A stretch of DNA of 64,000 nt from Caballeronia arationis (GCF_001544975.2 NZ_FCOG02000011.1:1-64000); one strand, 5' to 3'. Numbered from the stretch's first letter, positions 1 through 7,655 are shown. Notes: a model not told the origin generated them from the sequence alone. Translations and numbers: made by a program.

Positions 1-1
1 G

Positions 2-46
2 CATGAGATCACGAAGATGTATCGCCTCTTGAGGCAAAACGAATAG
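2..46 (+). CDS. 3' end of an upstream gene (partial)
   Basis: Reading frame 2 is open from the window edge to a TAG at 44-46 and encodes the last 14 residues of a protein (ending KMYRLLRQNE). It stops one base before the ATG of the next gene, the tight spacing seen throughout this region. Too short to identify; it could be chance. Confidence 0.35.
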   Translation, partial: HEITKMYRLLRQNE

Positions 47-47
47 C

Positions 48-257
48 ATGATCAGCCAACTTGTGGGTAATCCTGAGGGTAATGAGGCATTCCTTGAATT
101 GGTCCGGGAAGGTCTCACGCGCGAAGAACTGGCTCGAAACATTCAACGTCGCCCCGAACTATGGAGTCGCTTTGCGGGCTTTATGAAGTCGTTGCCTGAT
201 GGGAGGTCAGAAAAATCATGCAGGAGAGAATCTGGAAGAATCGGCTTAAGAAGTTGA
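48..257 (+). CDS. small hypothetical protein
   Basis: A 69-residue protein of unknown function, starting at an ATG one base after the preceding stop. It is rich in Glu, Arg and Leu in its first 50 residues and probably alpha-helical; no domain is recognised. Its last 40 bases overlap the start of the next gene in another frame, so the Arg/Ser-rich C-terminus may be poorly constrained. It begins a run of small plus-strand genes with overlapping ends, which suggests one translationally coupled transcript. Confidence 0.5.
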   Translation: MISQLVGNPEGNEAFLELVREGLTREELARNIQRRPELWSRFAGFMKSLPDGRSEKSCRRESGRIGLRS

Positions 258-598
258 TCAAAGACTGTGGTACGTTGTTGCGCCGGAACGCTGTTGAACT
301 GCGGGAGCTTGGCGATCCGAGGGCAGCCGACATGTCTCTCGCGATGGCGGATGTTACCGATGCTTTCATCGAGCTTTCCGTCGCCAATCCGAACTCCGAC
401 TTAGGCTGTCTGCTTGCGGGCGCGAACGTGCATGCGCTACAGCAAGGCAATGGTCTTGGTGACGCCATCATCTGGCCGGCATATCGCCGCGCGGGCATGC
501 ACGAGCGTGCAGAGGAATGGACGACGCTCACGAACCTGGTCAGAGAGACATGCGTCGAGCTGCAGACCCCAGTGACCGCTAAGAAGAAGCGCACATGA
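218..598 (+). CDS. hypothetical protein
   Basis: 126 residues, ATG start, ending in TGA that overlaps the ATG of the next gene (ATGA, 4 bases shared). The N-terminal half is helical and charged (QERIWKNRLKKLIKDCG), followed by an Asp/Ala-rich middle; the C-terminus is Lys-rich. No signal peptide or membrane segment. Function unknown. The ATGA overlap argues for translational coupling with the following gene. Confidence 0.65.
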   Translation: MQERIWKNRLKKLIKDCGTLLRRNAVELRELGDPRAADMSLAMADVTDAFIELSVANPNSDLGCLLAGANVHALQQGNGLGDAIIWPAYRRAGMHERAEEWTTLTNLVRETCVELQTPVTAKKKRT

Positions 599-975
599 CG
601 ACGAATAATCCGAACTTCAACCACTACGTCATCAATCGCAAAACAAAACAGATCATCGCTGGCTTTGACAAGCCGAGTGATGCAGAAACCCTCGCCCTGA
701 CCCAAGACGAATACATCGTCCGAGGTCGGGGCTATCTTGCGGATACCATGCCGCGGTATCGCACCGTCGATCCACTTTGGGGCTGGGACGGCGATATGAA
801 GTTGCGAGCGATGCAATTCATGAGCAAGTCATTCAGCGCATTCGAGAAGAATCTGGCTAGCGCATGGATCGAGGGCGACGGTGCGAACAAGCGACGTATC
901 GAGGCCGAATTCTGGTTCCTGTTCGAAAAGCACGGCGGTGTGCCGCGCAAGCCCCACGATGCCGAAACTGTATAG
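595..975 (+). CDS. hypothetical protein
   Basis: 126 residues beginning at an ATG overlapping the previous stop. The first 45 residues read like a small beta-rich domain (HYVINRKTKQIIAGFDKPS, then a DAETLALTQDEY helix); a Trp-rich stretch follows (DPLWGWDGDMK) and a helical C-terminus. The start resembles small phage proteins that open with a short beta-hairpin, but no function can be assigned. Its 3' end overlaps the next gene by 17 bases. Confidence 0.65.
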   Translation: MTTNNPNFNHYVINRKTKQIIAGFDKPSDAETLALTQDEYIVRGRGYLADTMPRYRTVDPLWGWDGDMKLRAMQFMSKSFSAFEKNLASAWIEGDGANKRRIEAEFWFLFEKHGGVPRKPHDAETV

Positions 976-1396
976 CACGTTCGGCGAGGTTCGCCGGCGT
1001 TTTGCGTCAGTGCGGGACCAGTTCGCTGAAGAACTGCGACGCGAACTCGGACCTGGCTTCCTGCGCAGTCGTGGTGCCGGCTTCATGACCTACGACATGT
1101 TCGGCGAGGCCAGCGAGCCCCGACTCGAAAGCAGACCGTTGGCGGAGTTTTCCGCTCGCGAATTCGATTACTTGATCTCCCTCGTCGAAACAATGCACGC
1201 TGAGGTGGCAGAGATCCGCGTATGTGGAGGATTCGACTTTTCCAAAACGATGCAGGGCGGCGATTTTTTCGCCGGCGACGCGGCACAGCTCGTCGGTGAG
1301 TTCGCAATTCCGGTCTGGACGAGCTTCGAGGAGGATGGAGAGCGTGCGAAAGAAAAGATCTACATCACGCGCAAAGGTCCGTCACAAGTGGAGTGA
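959..1396 (+). CDS. hypothetical protein
   Basis: 145 residues. The ATG at 959 was chosen over upstream starts because translation before it reads as a shadow of the preceding gene. The middle reads REFDYLISLVETMHAEVAEI, a probable helix, and the C-terminal third has FDFSKTMQGGDFFAGDAAQL. No membrane segment, signal or known domain. It overlaps its neighbours on both sides, in line with a compact operon. Confidence 0.6.
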   Translation: MPKLYSTFGEVRRRFASVRDQFAEELRRELGPGFLRSRGAGFMTYDMFGEASEPRLESRPLAEFSAREFDYLISLVETMHAEVAEIRVCGGFDFSKTMQGGDFFAGDAAQLVGEFAIPVWTSFEEDGERAKEKIYITRKGPSQVE

Positions 1397-2090
1397 GGAG
1401 GAAAAGGAGAAGATCAGGCGGGAATATCCACACCGAGTAACGAAAGAGCTCGCTGAAGAGATGGATGTCGGCATCGGGCCGCTCTACCAGATGGCTGCGA
1501 AGCTCGGTGTTCTGAAGACGGATGCTTACTGGGAGGAGGACGTCCGGCTGCGAATTGAACGGGGACGCGTCCATCCTAAGTTGAAGGAGAACCAGTTCAA
1601 GAAAGGACAAAAAGCGTGGAATGAGGGCATCAAAGGCAGCACCGGCAACCACCCGAACTCTCGCCGAACACAGTTCAGGAAGGGTCAGCGCAGCGGGGCG
1701 GCAAATAACAACTGGGTTCCCATTGGCACGGAGCGGCTCTCGAAGGAAGGCTACCTCGAGCGGAAAGTAACCGACGATCCAAATGTGCAGTTTCAACGCA
1801 GGTGGGTAGGCGTCCACCGTCTGGTCTGGGAAGCTTCGAATGGTCCTGTCCCCAAGGGCCACATGGTCTGCTTCCTCCCCGGCAAGAAGACCAACGTCGC
1901 AACCGAAATCACCATTGATATTCTCGAACTCGTGAGTCGTCGCGAGCGAGCTCGCCGTAACCATCCAAGCAGCAAATCCCCGGAGCTGGCGAAGCTAACC
2001 CAGTTGAAGGGCGCCATCACGCGCCAGTTGAACCGTATTGTCCGTGAAGCAAAGGAGAAAGACCGTGAGCAACATGAACGACTTGCGTGA
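1335..2090 (+). CDS. HTH-containing HNH endonuclease-like protein
   Basis: 251 residues from the ATG at 1335. The N-terminal part has a helix-turn-helix-like pattern (RVTKELAEEMDVGIGPLYQM then AAKLGVLK), the arrangement seen in DNA-binding domains that recruit a nuclease to its site. The C-terminal half carries an HNH-type core: VHRLVWEASNGPVPKGH supplies the His/Asn/His positions and KKTNVATE the following Asn, ending in ELVSRRERARRN. Such HTH-HNH proteins are common in phages and plasmids and may be free-standing homing nucleases or nicking enzymes; which applies here cannot be told. The start overlaps the previous gene by 62 bases, so GTG at 1344 is an alternative. Confidence 0.7.
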   Translation: MESVRKKRSTSRAKVRHKWSEEEKEKIRREYPHRVTKELAEEMDVGIGPLYQMAAKLGVLKTDAYWEEDVRLRIERGRVHPKLKENQFKKGQKAWNEGIKGSTGNHPNSRRTQFRKGQRSGAANNNWVPIGTERLSKEGYLERKVTDDPNVQFQRRWVGVHRLVWEASNGPVPKGHMVCFLPGKKTNVATEITIDILELVSRRERARRNHPSSKSPELAKLTQLKGAITRQLNRIVREAKEKDREQHERLA

Positions 2091-2622
2091 ACATCTGATG
2101 CAAACGCTGGCTGCTCTGCGTGACCGGGACAGGCCCATGGAGGTGGACCGTGCACGCGCCGTCGCACAGGTCGCCGCTGTCGCAGTGGAGACGGCCAAGG
2201 TGGAGGTCGAGTACATCCGTGCCACCGGCGGGAACAGTCGCTCTCCCTTCTTGACCCCCGTCGGAACACCAGAAATTCCCGCACCGGACAACGCGGGCTC
2301 AAACGAAGTCAAGCAGATCGGTAACGGAACCCGTAGCAGCACACAGCCGACCGCGACTGGAATCATCCACCCGCGCCCGGTGACCATGCCCTCCTTCGAA
2401 GTCTTTCCTATCAACAACTCAAGCAAGCGAATCGGTCCTTCAGTCGTCGTCCGGGCAGACGACATCAAGCGCGCAGAAGTCGCGGGAAAGTACTGGATGC
2501 GTGTGCTCGGACGAACCGTTCGCCATGTGCGGGCCGTGCCCTATCGACCGGAGCTCGATCCTGCGGTCCGCATGTTCATCAGGAGAAACTCATGCCCCTT
2601 GCAAGACGCGGTGAAGTCGTAA
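2065..2622 (+). CDS. hypothetical phage protein (DLREHL family-like)
   Basis: 185 residues. The GTG at 2065 is preferred because GGAGAAAGACC lies immediately upstream; ATG 2074 is an alternative. The first 60 residues (NDLREHLMQTLAALRDR, then RARAVAQVAAVAVETAKVE and EYIRATG) match a pattern I recognise from short proteins next to HNH genes in phages and prophages, of unknown function. The middle is Pro/Thr/Ser-rich and probably disordered; the end has GKYWMRVLGRTVRHVRAVPY. It overlaps both neighbours. Confidence 0.65.
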   Translation: MSNMNDLREHLMQTLAALRDRDRPMEVDRARAVAQVAAVAVETAKVEVEYIRATGGNSRSPFLTPVGTPEIPAPDNAGSNEVKQIGNGTRSSTQPTATGIIHPRPVTMPSFEVFPINNSSKRIGPSVVVRADDIKRAEVAGKYWMRVLGRTVRHVRAVPYRPELDPAVRMFIRRNSCPLQDAVKS

Positions 2623-2822
2623 CCGTTCAGCACAAAGACCGCGAGTACGTGGTCTTCTTGCGTGACGGAGATCCCCGACACGTTCGGGTCCGGTACAGCC
2701 AAACCGGGGTTGCCACTACCCTGCGCGTGATCTGGGATGCCTCCTATCAGCGCATGGGTCAGATCACCCGCGACGTGCTCGAACTGGCGCAGAGAAAGCT
2801 GGTTGTCGAGGCGCGCGCATGA
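2592..2822 (+). CDS. small hypothetical protein
   Basis: 76 residues; ATG preceded by CAGGAGAAACTC, a good ribosome-binding site inside the previous gene. Predicted as a small beta-rich domain (GEVVTVQHKDREYVVFLRDG) followed by a helix. The final codons overlap the next ATG (GCATGA). Function unknown. Confidence 0.6.
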   Translation: MPLARRGEVVTVQHKDREYVVFLRDGDPRHVRVRYSQTGVATTLRVIWDASYQRMGQITRDVLELAQRKLVVEARA

Positions 2823-3154
2823 CATCCAACATTCCGAAGTTCATGTTGCCCAAGCCGATTAACCCGCGCAAGTTTCTTACACCTCTGCGCAGGGACCCGC
2901 GCACACGGTACACGGTCTATCGACATGGCGTGGCAACTCCGTTCGTCATCGCAGTGTCGTCGACGATGACGCGCTACAACTTCGTCAAAACCGAGACTGC
3001 GCCTTACGACACCTACATCGAAATCGGCCGCCGCGCGTTTGGTGTCAACCACCAGAAGCTGATGATCGATGGAACCGACATGCCCGAATCGTGGTTCATC
3101 GACATCTCACAGGGCGTGAAGTACTGGGAGGAAGACGAACGGGAGGCAGCGTGA
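2819..3154 (+). CDS. hypothetical protein
   Basis: 111 residues from an ATG overlapping the preceding TGA by 4 bases. Basic N-terminus (KPINPRKFLTPLRRDPRTRY), then alternating hydrophobic strands. No recognisable domain, signal or membrane segment. It ends in GTGA, whose GTG begins the next gene. Confidence 0.6.
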   Translation: MTSNIPKFMLPKPINPRKFLTPLRRDPRTRYTVYRHGVATPFVIAVSSTMTRYNFVKTETAPYDTYIEIGRRAFGVNHQKLMIDGTDMPESWFIDISQGVKYWEEDEREAA

Positions 3155-3438
3155 ACGAAGTCAAGTCTCTTGCATATCCGCCGCTCGGTGCTCACTGGAG
3201 CTATGGACCAGAGCATATGCGACGAATCTCCGCCGCTTCTGCGCGAACGCTATGCGGGATGTATCCGACTCCAAAGGTTGGCTACGAAACGCTCGTTGCG
3301 ATCGCACCGGACGGTTTCGGAGGAAAGAAGCGCCTGTATGTCCAGAACGTAAGCGGCGACTTCTACATCGCAAGTTCGGACACCGTGATCAGCGACTGGC
3401 CTGATTCCTTTCAGGTCACGGTAAAGGAGGCTGGCTAA
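3151..3438 (+). CDS. hypothetical protein
   Basis: 95 residues with a GTG start at 3151 that overlaps the preceding stop (GTGA). Aromatic and Gly-rich, probably beta-structured (LVAIAPDGFGGKKRLYVQN). Its TAA overlaps the next ATG (TAATG). No function can be given; coupling to both neighbours suggests co-expression. Confidence 0.6.
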   Translation: MNEVKSLAYPPLGAHWSYGPEHMRRISAASARTLCGMYPTPKVGYETLVAIAPDGFGGKKRLYVQNVSGDFYIASSDTVISDWPDSFQVTVKEAG

Positions 3439-3761
3439 TGGCACGACTTGCGGAACGACGCGTTGCCTCAACAAAGCAGCTACAGCAGATCAAGGACGTT
3501 ACGCCGGAGATCGCGGAAGCCGTCCGCAATGTCTGGAAGACGGTACGCATGCGAGACGAGGCGCGCGAGGAGGTCAACAAGCTGATCGAAACACACGGCG
3601 TCGAGTTCCTCGGCGTTCATCGCCGCACTGGTGATGATGTCTACTACTGCAACGCCGGGGACTCATACGCCACCACGATTCTCTTTCGTGGCCTCTCTTT
3701 GATCGTCGGATGTACGGGCGATCTCGTCGAGTCCCGCCTGATCAAGGCGCCGCAGTCGTGA
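3438..3761 (+). CDS. hypothetical protein
   Basis: 107 residues; ATG in a TAATG overlap and preceded by AAAGGAGG, one of the strongest ribosome-binding sites in this cluster. The N-terminal 55 residues are helical and charged (AVRNVWKTVRMRDEAREEVN), the C-terminal half beta-like (GDDVYYCNAGDSYATTILF). Function unknown. Confidence 0.65.
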   Translation: MARLAERRVASTKQLQQIKDVTPEIAEAVRNVWKTVRMRDEAREEVNKLIETHGVEFLGVHRRTGDDVYYCNAGDSYATTILFRGLSLIVGCTGDLVESRLIKAPQS

Positions 3762-4099
3762 TGACGGCTCCGGGCAGGGTGCGTCTCAGATGGGGAAAAC
3801 CCAACAGAACGAATGCCTGGTCGTCTCCATGCGGTCGACTGGATCTCGAGCTCACCGCAACTCAGATCTTTTCGGTCAATCTAGTCGGCCTGCAAGATCA
3901 AGAAATCCGAAGGCTTTCCGAAGACCCCGATGTGAAGGATCAGACTGCGTTCTGGGCGGCCGAGGTCGTAGCCGCGCACCTGAGGGAGTACGGAGCCTGG
4001 AGCGAGGAGGAACTAAAGGACCATCAAGCAAACATCCAACGAACGCTCTGGACAGTCTGCTGCGAGTTGCGCGACAGCTACCGGTGCTGCTGGGTCTAA
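3761..4099 (+). CDS. hypothetical protein
   Basis: 112 residues from the ATG at 3761, which shares a base with the preceding TGA; the adjacent GTG at 3758 is possible. The first half has SSPCGRLDLELTATQIFSVN; the second is helical and Glu-rich (EELKDHQANIQRTLWTVCCE). No domain recognised. A 23-base gap to the next gene is the first real spacing in this cluster. Confidence 0.55.
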   Translation: MTAPGRVRLRWGKPNRTNAWSSPCGRLDLELTATQIFSVNLVGLQDQEIRRLSEDPDVKDQTAFWAAEVVAAHLREYGAWSEEELKDHQANIQRTLWTVCCELRDSYRCCWV

Positions 4100-4122
4100 C
4101 AAGCCATTTCAGGAAGAACAAA

Positions 4123-4464
4123 ATGAGCCTCGACAACATGAACCAGGATGCCCTCAACCGACACAGCGACGCGCTGTTCATTCAGGAAGGCGCGTGTAAT
4201 CTCAGCGGCGTTGCGCGCTCGCTGGTCCGCGCAATCAACCAGTGTCAGCATCAGGAAAACATGGGCACGCAGCAGGTCCGTGATGACGCAGCCATCCGGA
4301 TGATCGTTCACCAGATGGCGTTCCTCTGCAATGTGGGTGAGATCGACAACTTCAGCAACGACCTCTACGGCAAGCTCCAGCAGGAGTGCAAGGAGAAGTC
4401 GGAGGCGACCAACAAGAAGCTCGCGGAACAGAAGGCACAGGCGAAGGCCGCGGAGGCATCGTGA
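4123..4464 (+). CDS. hypothetical protein with charged C-terminal coil
   Basis: 113 residues from the ATG at 4123 (AGGAAGAACAAA upstream). The protein is largely helical: RHSDALFIQEGACNLSGVAR, then a conserved-looking NQCQHQENMGTQQV stretch, and an Ala/Lys/Glu-rich C-terminus ending EQKAQAKAAEAS. The stop overlaps the GTG start of the methylase-like gene (GTGA), so the two are probably translated together. Similar short proteins lie upstream of such methylases on plasmids and integrative elements, as far as I recall; function unknown. Confidence 0.6.
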   Translation: MSLDNMNQDALNRHSDALFIQEGACNLSGVARSLVRAINQCQHQENMGTQQVRDDAAIRMIVHQMAFLCNVGEIDNFSNDLYGKLQQECKEKSEATNKKLAEQKAQAKAAEAS

Positions 4465-5327
4465 GCCGGCGGGCCAAGTTGAACCGTTCTCCGGTCTGGG
4501 CGGACCCTTACAAGGCCGAGGTGATCAAGTCGCTGCAGCAGTTCTCGATTCGTCACAACACCTTCAAGGTCTTCTGCGACTTCATCGAGATGTCGGCGTT
4601 GGCGCTCAGCAACAAGTTCGACCTGATCAACTACGACAGGCGGGAAAAGCGGTATCTGGAGATCGTCAAGAACTACAAGAAGGAGGAGCTGGATCTGTTC
4701 GCGCGGACGCTCGGTCAACTCCAGGCGTGCTATCAAGCAAGGCTCGACCTTCTAGGCGACGCAGGCTTGAGGGAATCGGTCGACAGCATCGGAGACGTGC
4801 TCGGCCAGATCTTCATGGCACTTGATCTCGGGAGCGAACGCGCGGGGCAGTTCTTCACGCCCTCCGAGGTTTCCCTGATGATGGCCAAGATGGTCACGGT
4901 GGGCGATGGTTCTGACATCCGCAAACGGGGATTCATCACCATGGACGAGCCCGCGTGCGGATCCGCCGGCATGGTCGTCGCAGTCGCGCAAGCCATGCAT
5001 GAGGCGGGCCTGAACTACCCCACTATGTTGCATGCGACCTGCACAGACATCGACCCGACCTGCGTGCACATGGCGTATGTCCAACTGGCGCTCCTTGGCA
5101 TCCCTGCGACGGTGATTCACGGCAACTCGCTGACGCTCCAGACTTGGGACGTCTGGCATACGCCTTCGCACTATCTGTGCGGCTGGCCGAATCGCTTCGA
5201 ACGGAAGCGTGTCGGCGAAGCCTGCTCTAAGCTGATTGAATTTATGCGGTCAGCTGAGAAGGTGGGGCCGGACATAGTTGAGAAGGAGCCTCTGCCGGCA
5301 TCTGATCCTGTAACGGTTCCGGGGTAG
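4461..5327 (+). CDS. N6-adenine DNA methylase-like protein (type I HsdM-like fold)
   Basis: 288 residues from the GTG at 4461. It has the SAM-binding half of type I-like adenine methylases: a helical N-terminal region, then GQFFTPSEVSLMMAKM near residue 130, then DEPACGSAGM (SAM-binding motif I) and CTDIDPTCVHMAYVQ. The expected catalytic NPPF/Y motif is not seen after HGNSLTLQTWDVWHTP. A class of plasmid and phage homologues with the same ending is known to me in outline; their activity is uncertain. It may protect phage DNA, act on restriction complexes without catalysis, or be a truncated copy. It is the last gene of the plus-strand cluster and ends about 40 bases before a convergent gene. 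Confidence 0.75.
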   Translation: MSRRAKLNRSPVWADPYKAEVIKSLQQFSIRHNTFKVFCDFIEMSALALSNKFDLINYDRREKRYLEIVKNYKKEELDLFARTLGQLQACYQARLDLLGDAGLRESVDSIGDVLGQIFMALDLGSERAGQFFTPSEVSLMMAKMVTVGDGSDIRKRGFITMDEPACGSAGMVVAVAQAMHEAGLNYPTMLHATCTDIDPTCVHMAYVQLALLGIPATVIHGNSLTLQTWDVWHTPSHYLCGWPNRFERKRVGEACSKLIEFMRSAEKVGPDIVEKEPLPASDPVTVPG

Positions 5328-5365
5328 TACCTTTGGTCAAATGAGGGGCGGTCGGGACCACCGTG

Positions 5366-5797
5366 TCACTTGAGGGGTGCCGTTTGCATTGTAGTTGGTG
5401 ACCCCGCCGAGGCTGCGGCAGCTGGTCGCGCTGCTCGTGCGAAGTCATACACGTTGCGCTTGCGCATGCGGTCGAGTTCAGCCATGCAGTACGCGTAACG
5501 TTGCTCGCGCGTGCGGAAGTGCTGCATAGGGCGTCGCGGACCAAAGCCGTGGCCGTTTCTCGTTGACCAGAACCATACGGTGTACCACCTGCCAAGTTCG
5601 CTGTCGTCACACAACCCCTCGTAATGCTTTTCGCACAGCTCTTCATTCGAGAAGTCTTCGGGGGCGTTGCGGTGACGCACATAGGTGCCCAGGACGTAGC
5701 GTGCGCCAGATGGGCGACCGTACTCATCTGTCAGATCGAAGTCATGGGAATGAGAACTGCTTGCGCCATGCGCAATCAAATACGGCGCTTGTGCCAT
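5366..5797 (-). CDS. hypothetical protein
   Basis: 143 residues on the minus strand. It contains aromatic- and charge-rich motifs (GRWYTVWFWSTRNGHGFG, FRTREQRYAYCMAELDR) and an Ala-rich tail. No signal peptide or membrane segment. It follows the small membrane-type gene at 5985-5776 with a 22-base overlap, so they are probably co-transcribed. No function can be given. Confidence 0.6.
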   Translation of the reverse strand: MAQAPYLIAHGASSSHSHDFDLTDEYGRPSGARYVLGTYVRHRNAPEDFSNEELCEKHYEGLCDDSELGRWYTVWFWSTRNGHGFGPRRPMQHFRTREQRYAYCMAELDRMRKRNVYDFARAARPAAAASAGSPTTMQTAPLK

Positions 5798-5985
5798 ATG
5801 TATTGTTCCAGATTGAGGGATGAAACTGTTGTTGATTCCGCCCCTGTATCCGTCGCAATCAGAAGCGCAGCACTCGTGAAAGCGATCACATGAGCAGCCG
5901 CGAACCTAAGCCCCGCGCGCCAGACACTGTGGTCAAGCTCGTGTTGCTCAAGGTCCCGTTTCAGCTTGGTGTGAAAACTTTCCAT
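5776..5985 (-). CDS. small putative membrane protein
   Basis: 69 residues: a charged N-terminus (ESFHTKLKRDLEQHELDHS), then one hydrophobic segment at about residues 28-46 (FAAAHVIAFTSAALLIA) that could span the membrane. The ribosome-binding site is weak (GGGGC). An overlapping plus-strand frame (5890-6093) was judged less likely. It overlaps the downstream minus-strand gene by 22 bases. Existence and role are both uncertain. Confidence 0.4.
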   Translation of the reverse strand: MESFHTKLKRDLEQHELDHSVWRAGLRFAAAHVIAFTSAALLIATDTGAESTTVSSLNLEQYIWHKRRI

Positions 5986-6034
5986 GCCCCAATGCTAGGG
6001 CGCGCGTGTGCGCGTGACCCCTCCCATTGCAGGA

Positions 6035-6057
6035 GGGTGCGGCACACTGCCGCACCC
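6035..6057. other. GC-rich hairpin
   Basis: A perfect 10-base-pair inverted repeat, GGGTGCGGCA / TGCCGCACCC, with a 3-base loop. It lies in the gene-poor stretch 5986-6281 upstream of minus-strand genes. No clear U-tract follows on either strand, so it could be a terminator remnant or an RNA processing or protection element. Confidence 0.6.
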
Positions 6058-6062
6058 TTGAC

Positions 6063-6095
6063 TTTCACACTTCCTCAATCTCAGGAAGTGTGAAA
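6063..6095. other. 13-bp perfect inverted repeat
   Basis: TTTCACACTTCCT pairs exactly with AGGAAGTGTGAAA across a 7-base loop, six bases after the preceding hairpin. The arms are AT-richer than the other stems. It could be a protein-binding operator for the minus-strand genes starting at 5985, or a terminator. The rest of 5986-6226 shows no convincing gene. Confidence 0.6.
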
Positions 6096-6226
6096 ACGCC
6101 AGCTTTTCCAATATCAGGGAGGATTTTGGAGAGTCGCTTACATGGGTTTCAAATCGGTCCACGATCCATTGCAACACGGGATTGACTTCACAAACGCCAT
6201 TGTCCGTTCTGTGGACTAGAGGGCTC

Positions 6227-6275
6227 ACGGCATAATGCCCAGACCCCGGGAGGAGTCTGGGCTCTTATGCCGTCA
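6227..6275. terminator. bidirectional GACGGCATAA-type terminator
   Basis: Stem GCCCAGAC/GTCTGGGC flanked on the left by ACGGCATAAT and on the right by CTTATGCCGTC. It lies 7 bases beyond the stop of the minus-strand gene ending at 6282. Read on the minus strand the tail is ATTATGCCGTG. It belongs to the family of such elements found at gene ends across the window. Confidence 0.75.
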
Positions 6276-6281
6276 GTTTGA

Positions 6282-7490
6282 TCAGAGCAAACCAGCGTAC
6301 TCTTTCAGTGCCGTGCGGACTTGTTTCTCGGTTTCAGCGCGGTCCTTCCGTTGTGCATCGGACATCGGCTCGTCGACCACCGTGGCGTCGTAGAGTTTGA
6401 CCATCTCCTGCCAGATCTTGAGCATCGATTTCTGCGTCTCGATCCACACGCCGTACAGGAACTCATGCGCCACGATCACGACGTGGAAGCTGTCCATCAG
6501 CTCGCGAAGATGCTTGACGAACGCCCGTGCCACCGCTTGCTGCGCCACGAGTACCTTGCCCTGCTCGGTTTCCGAGGTCAGCCGATCGATCTTCATCGAC
6601 ACCGTGTTGAGGTGCTCCGTCATCTGCTCCAGTGCCTGCTGGGCCTGCCGCATGGACCGTGCTGCACCCGCAACTCCAATAAGCGTTTGCGCACTCACGA
6701 CCGTACTCTTGAGCGCCGAGATGTCTTTCGGGATGCTCGCGTACTGTCCAGTATTGACAGATGTCTTAGCCTGCTTGATGGCGTCGTACCGACCCTTGGT
6801 GAGCTCGAGGGCGTTACGTGCCGTCAGACTCGACATCGTGCCGCTACCGTCCTCCTGGGTGCTGAGTTGTGTGTCTAGCTCCCTGGCGAACCCTTCGAGA
6901 TCCTGGTGCATGGCTTGACCCGACGCATCCATCGCCTCGGCGCGCTTGCTTTCCTTCTCGTACCACGCCACCAAGGACGCCACGCCCTTCTCGATGATCT
7001 CCGTGTAGTCGCCCTTGTCGAACGACTGGCTCAGGCTCACCATCGCCTTGCTGTACTCGGAGTTGGCGTCGAGAATCGCGCGCGTTTGTGCTGGCGAATC
7101 CGCCATCAGCTTCGAATACAGATTCTCCTCGTACCGCTGACGGAGGTGTTCCGTTTGGAGGATCTGGGCGAGACGTTCGATGCCATCGGCGAGCTTTCTG
7201 CCCTGCTCTTCCACGGCGCTCAGATGGGCTTCGTCGAACTGCTTGCCGTCGCCTCGCAGCCAGCCGATGAAGCGCTTGATCATCTCGACCGATTTGCGAA
7301 TCAGCTTCCTGATCGTGTCCCACACGGTGCTGACAATGCCCTCGAGAGCGACGCGCGTTCGTTCGCTCTTCGTGCCCCCGCTGAATTGCAACGAAGCAAA
7401 GTGGCTACCGCCGAGCACGGAGTCCGCCTCAAGGGCAATGCCTGTGGTCAACGTACCGCTTTGCATCAACTGACTACGCACGGATACCAA
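6282..7490 (-). CDS. probable internal head (virion) protein
   Basis: About 400 residues, helical and Gln/Ala/Lys-rich. Near the N-terminus GIALEADSV fits the A-x-E prohead-protease motif of phiKZ-like phages, and an analogous ALEA sequence occurs in the protein at 53955-54773. An amphipathic region (TIRKLIRKSVEMIKRFIGWL) follows near residue 65, then long helices with coiled-coil potential. I infer an inner-head protein processed on maturation. The start is unclear: TTG 7490, ATG 7466, or CTG 7520, which has AGAAGG at good spacing and extends a protein-like reading frame upstream with no ATG, GTG or TTG. It is followed by a family-type terminator. Confidence 0.6.
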   Translation of the reverse strand: MVSVRSQLMQSGTLTTGIALEADSVLGGSHFASLQFSGGTKSERTRVALEGIVSTVWDTIRKLIRKSVEMIKRFIGWLRGDGKQFDEAHLSAVEEQGRKLADGIERLAQILQTEHLRQRYEENLYSKLMADSPAQTRAILDANSEYSKAMVSLSQSFDKGDYTEIIEKGVASLVAWYEKESKRAEAMDASGQAMHQDLEGFARELDTQLSTQEDGSGTMSSLTARNALELTKGRYDAIKQAKTSVNTGQYASIPKDISALKSTVVSAQTLIGVAGAARSMRQAQQALEQMTEHLNTVSMKIDRLTSETEQGKVLVAQQAVARAFVKHLRELMDSFHVVIVAHEFLYGVWIETQKSMLKIWQEMVKLYDATVVDEPMSDAQRKDRAETEKQVRTALKEYAGLL

Positions 7491-7568
7491 TGTCGCTAGG
7501 TGCGACTCTAGGGCGAGCAGGTCGCCCTTCTCAAAATCCGCCTTGATGTTCTTGTCTCGGAAATAAGA

Positions 7569-7598
7569 GGGAAACAGGAGTACAAGCGCCTGTCTCCC
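7569..7598 (-). terminator. terminator after the SNF2-like helicase gene
   Basis: On the minus strand GGGAGACAGG pairs fully (one G-U) with CCTGTTTCCC around a 10-base loop, followed by TCTTATTTCC. It starts 58 bases past the helicase stop codon. Its tail begins like the family tail (CTTAT) but lacks the GCCG part. Confidence 0.65.
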
Positions 7599-7655
7599 CT
7601 GGGTATTGATCCGCTTAACCCTTACGGGAAAAGTGAACTTGGGATGGGTTGTTCA

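Noticed and set aside
5890-6093. A plus-strand frame in the leader of the 5776-5985 gene
   Set aside because: No ribosome-binding site, and it overlaps the hairpins at 6035-6095; sequence is not protein-like.
5995-6228. A minus-strand 77-residue frame upstream of the small membrane gene
   Set aside because: Starts at GTG inside the terminator flank and contains both perfect hairpins; unlikely to be coding.
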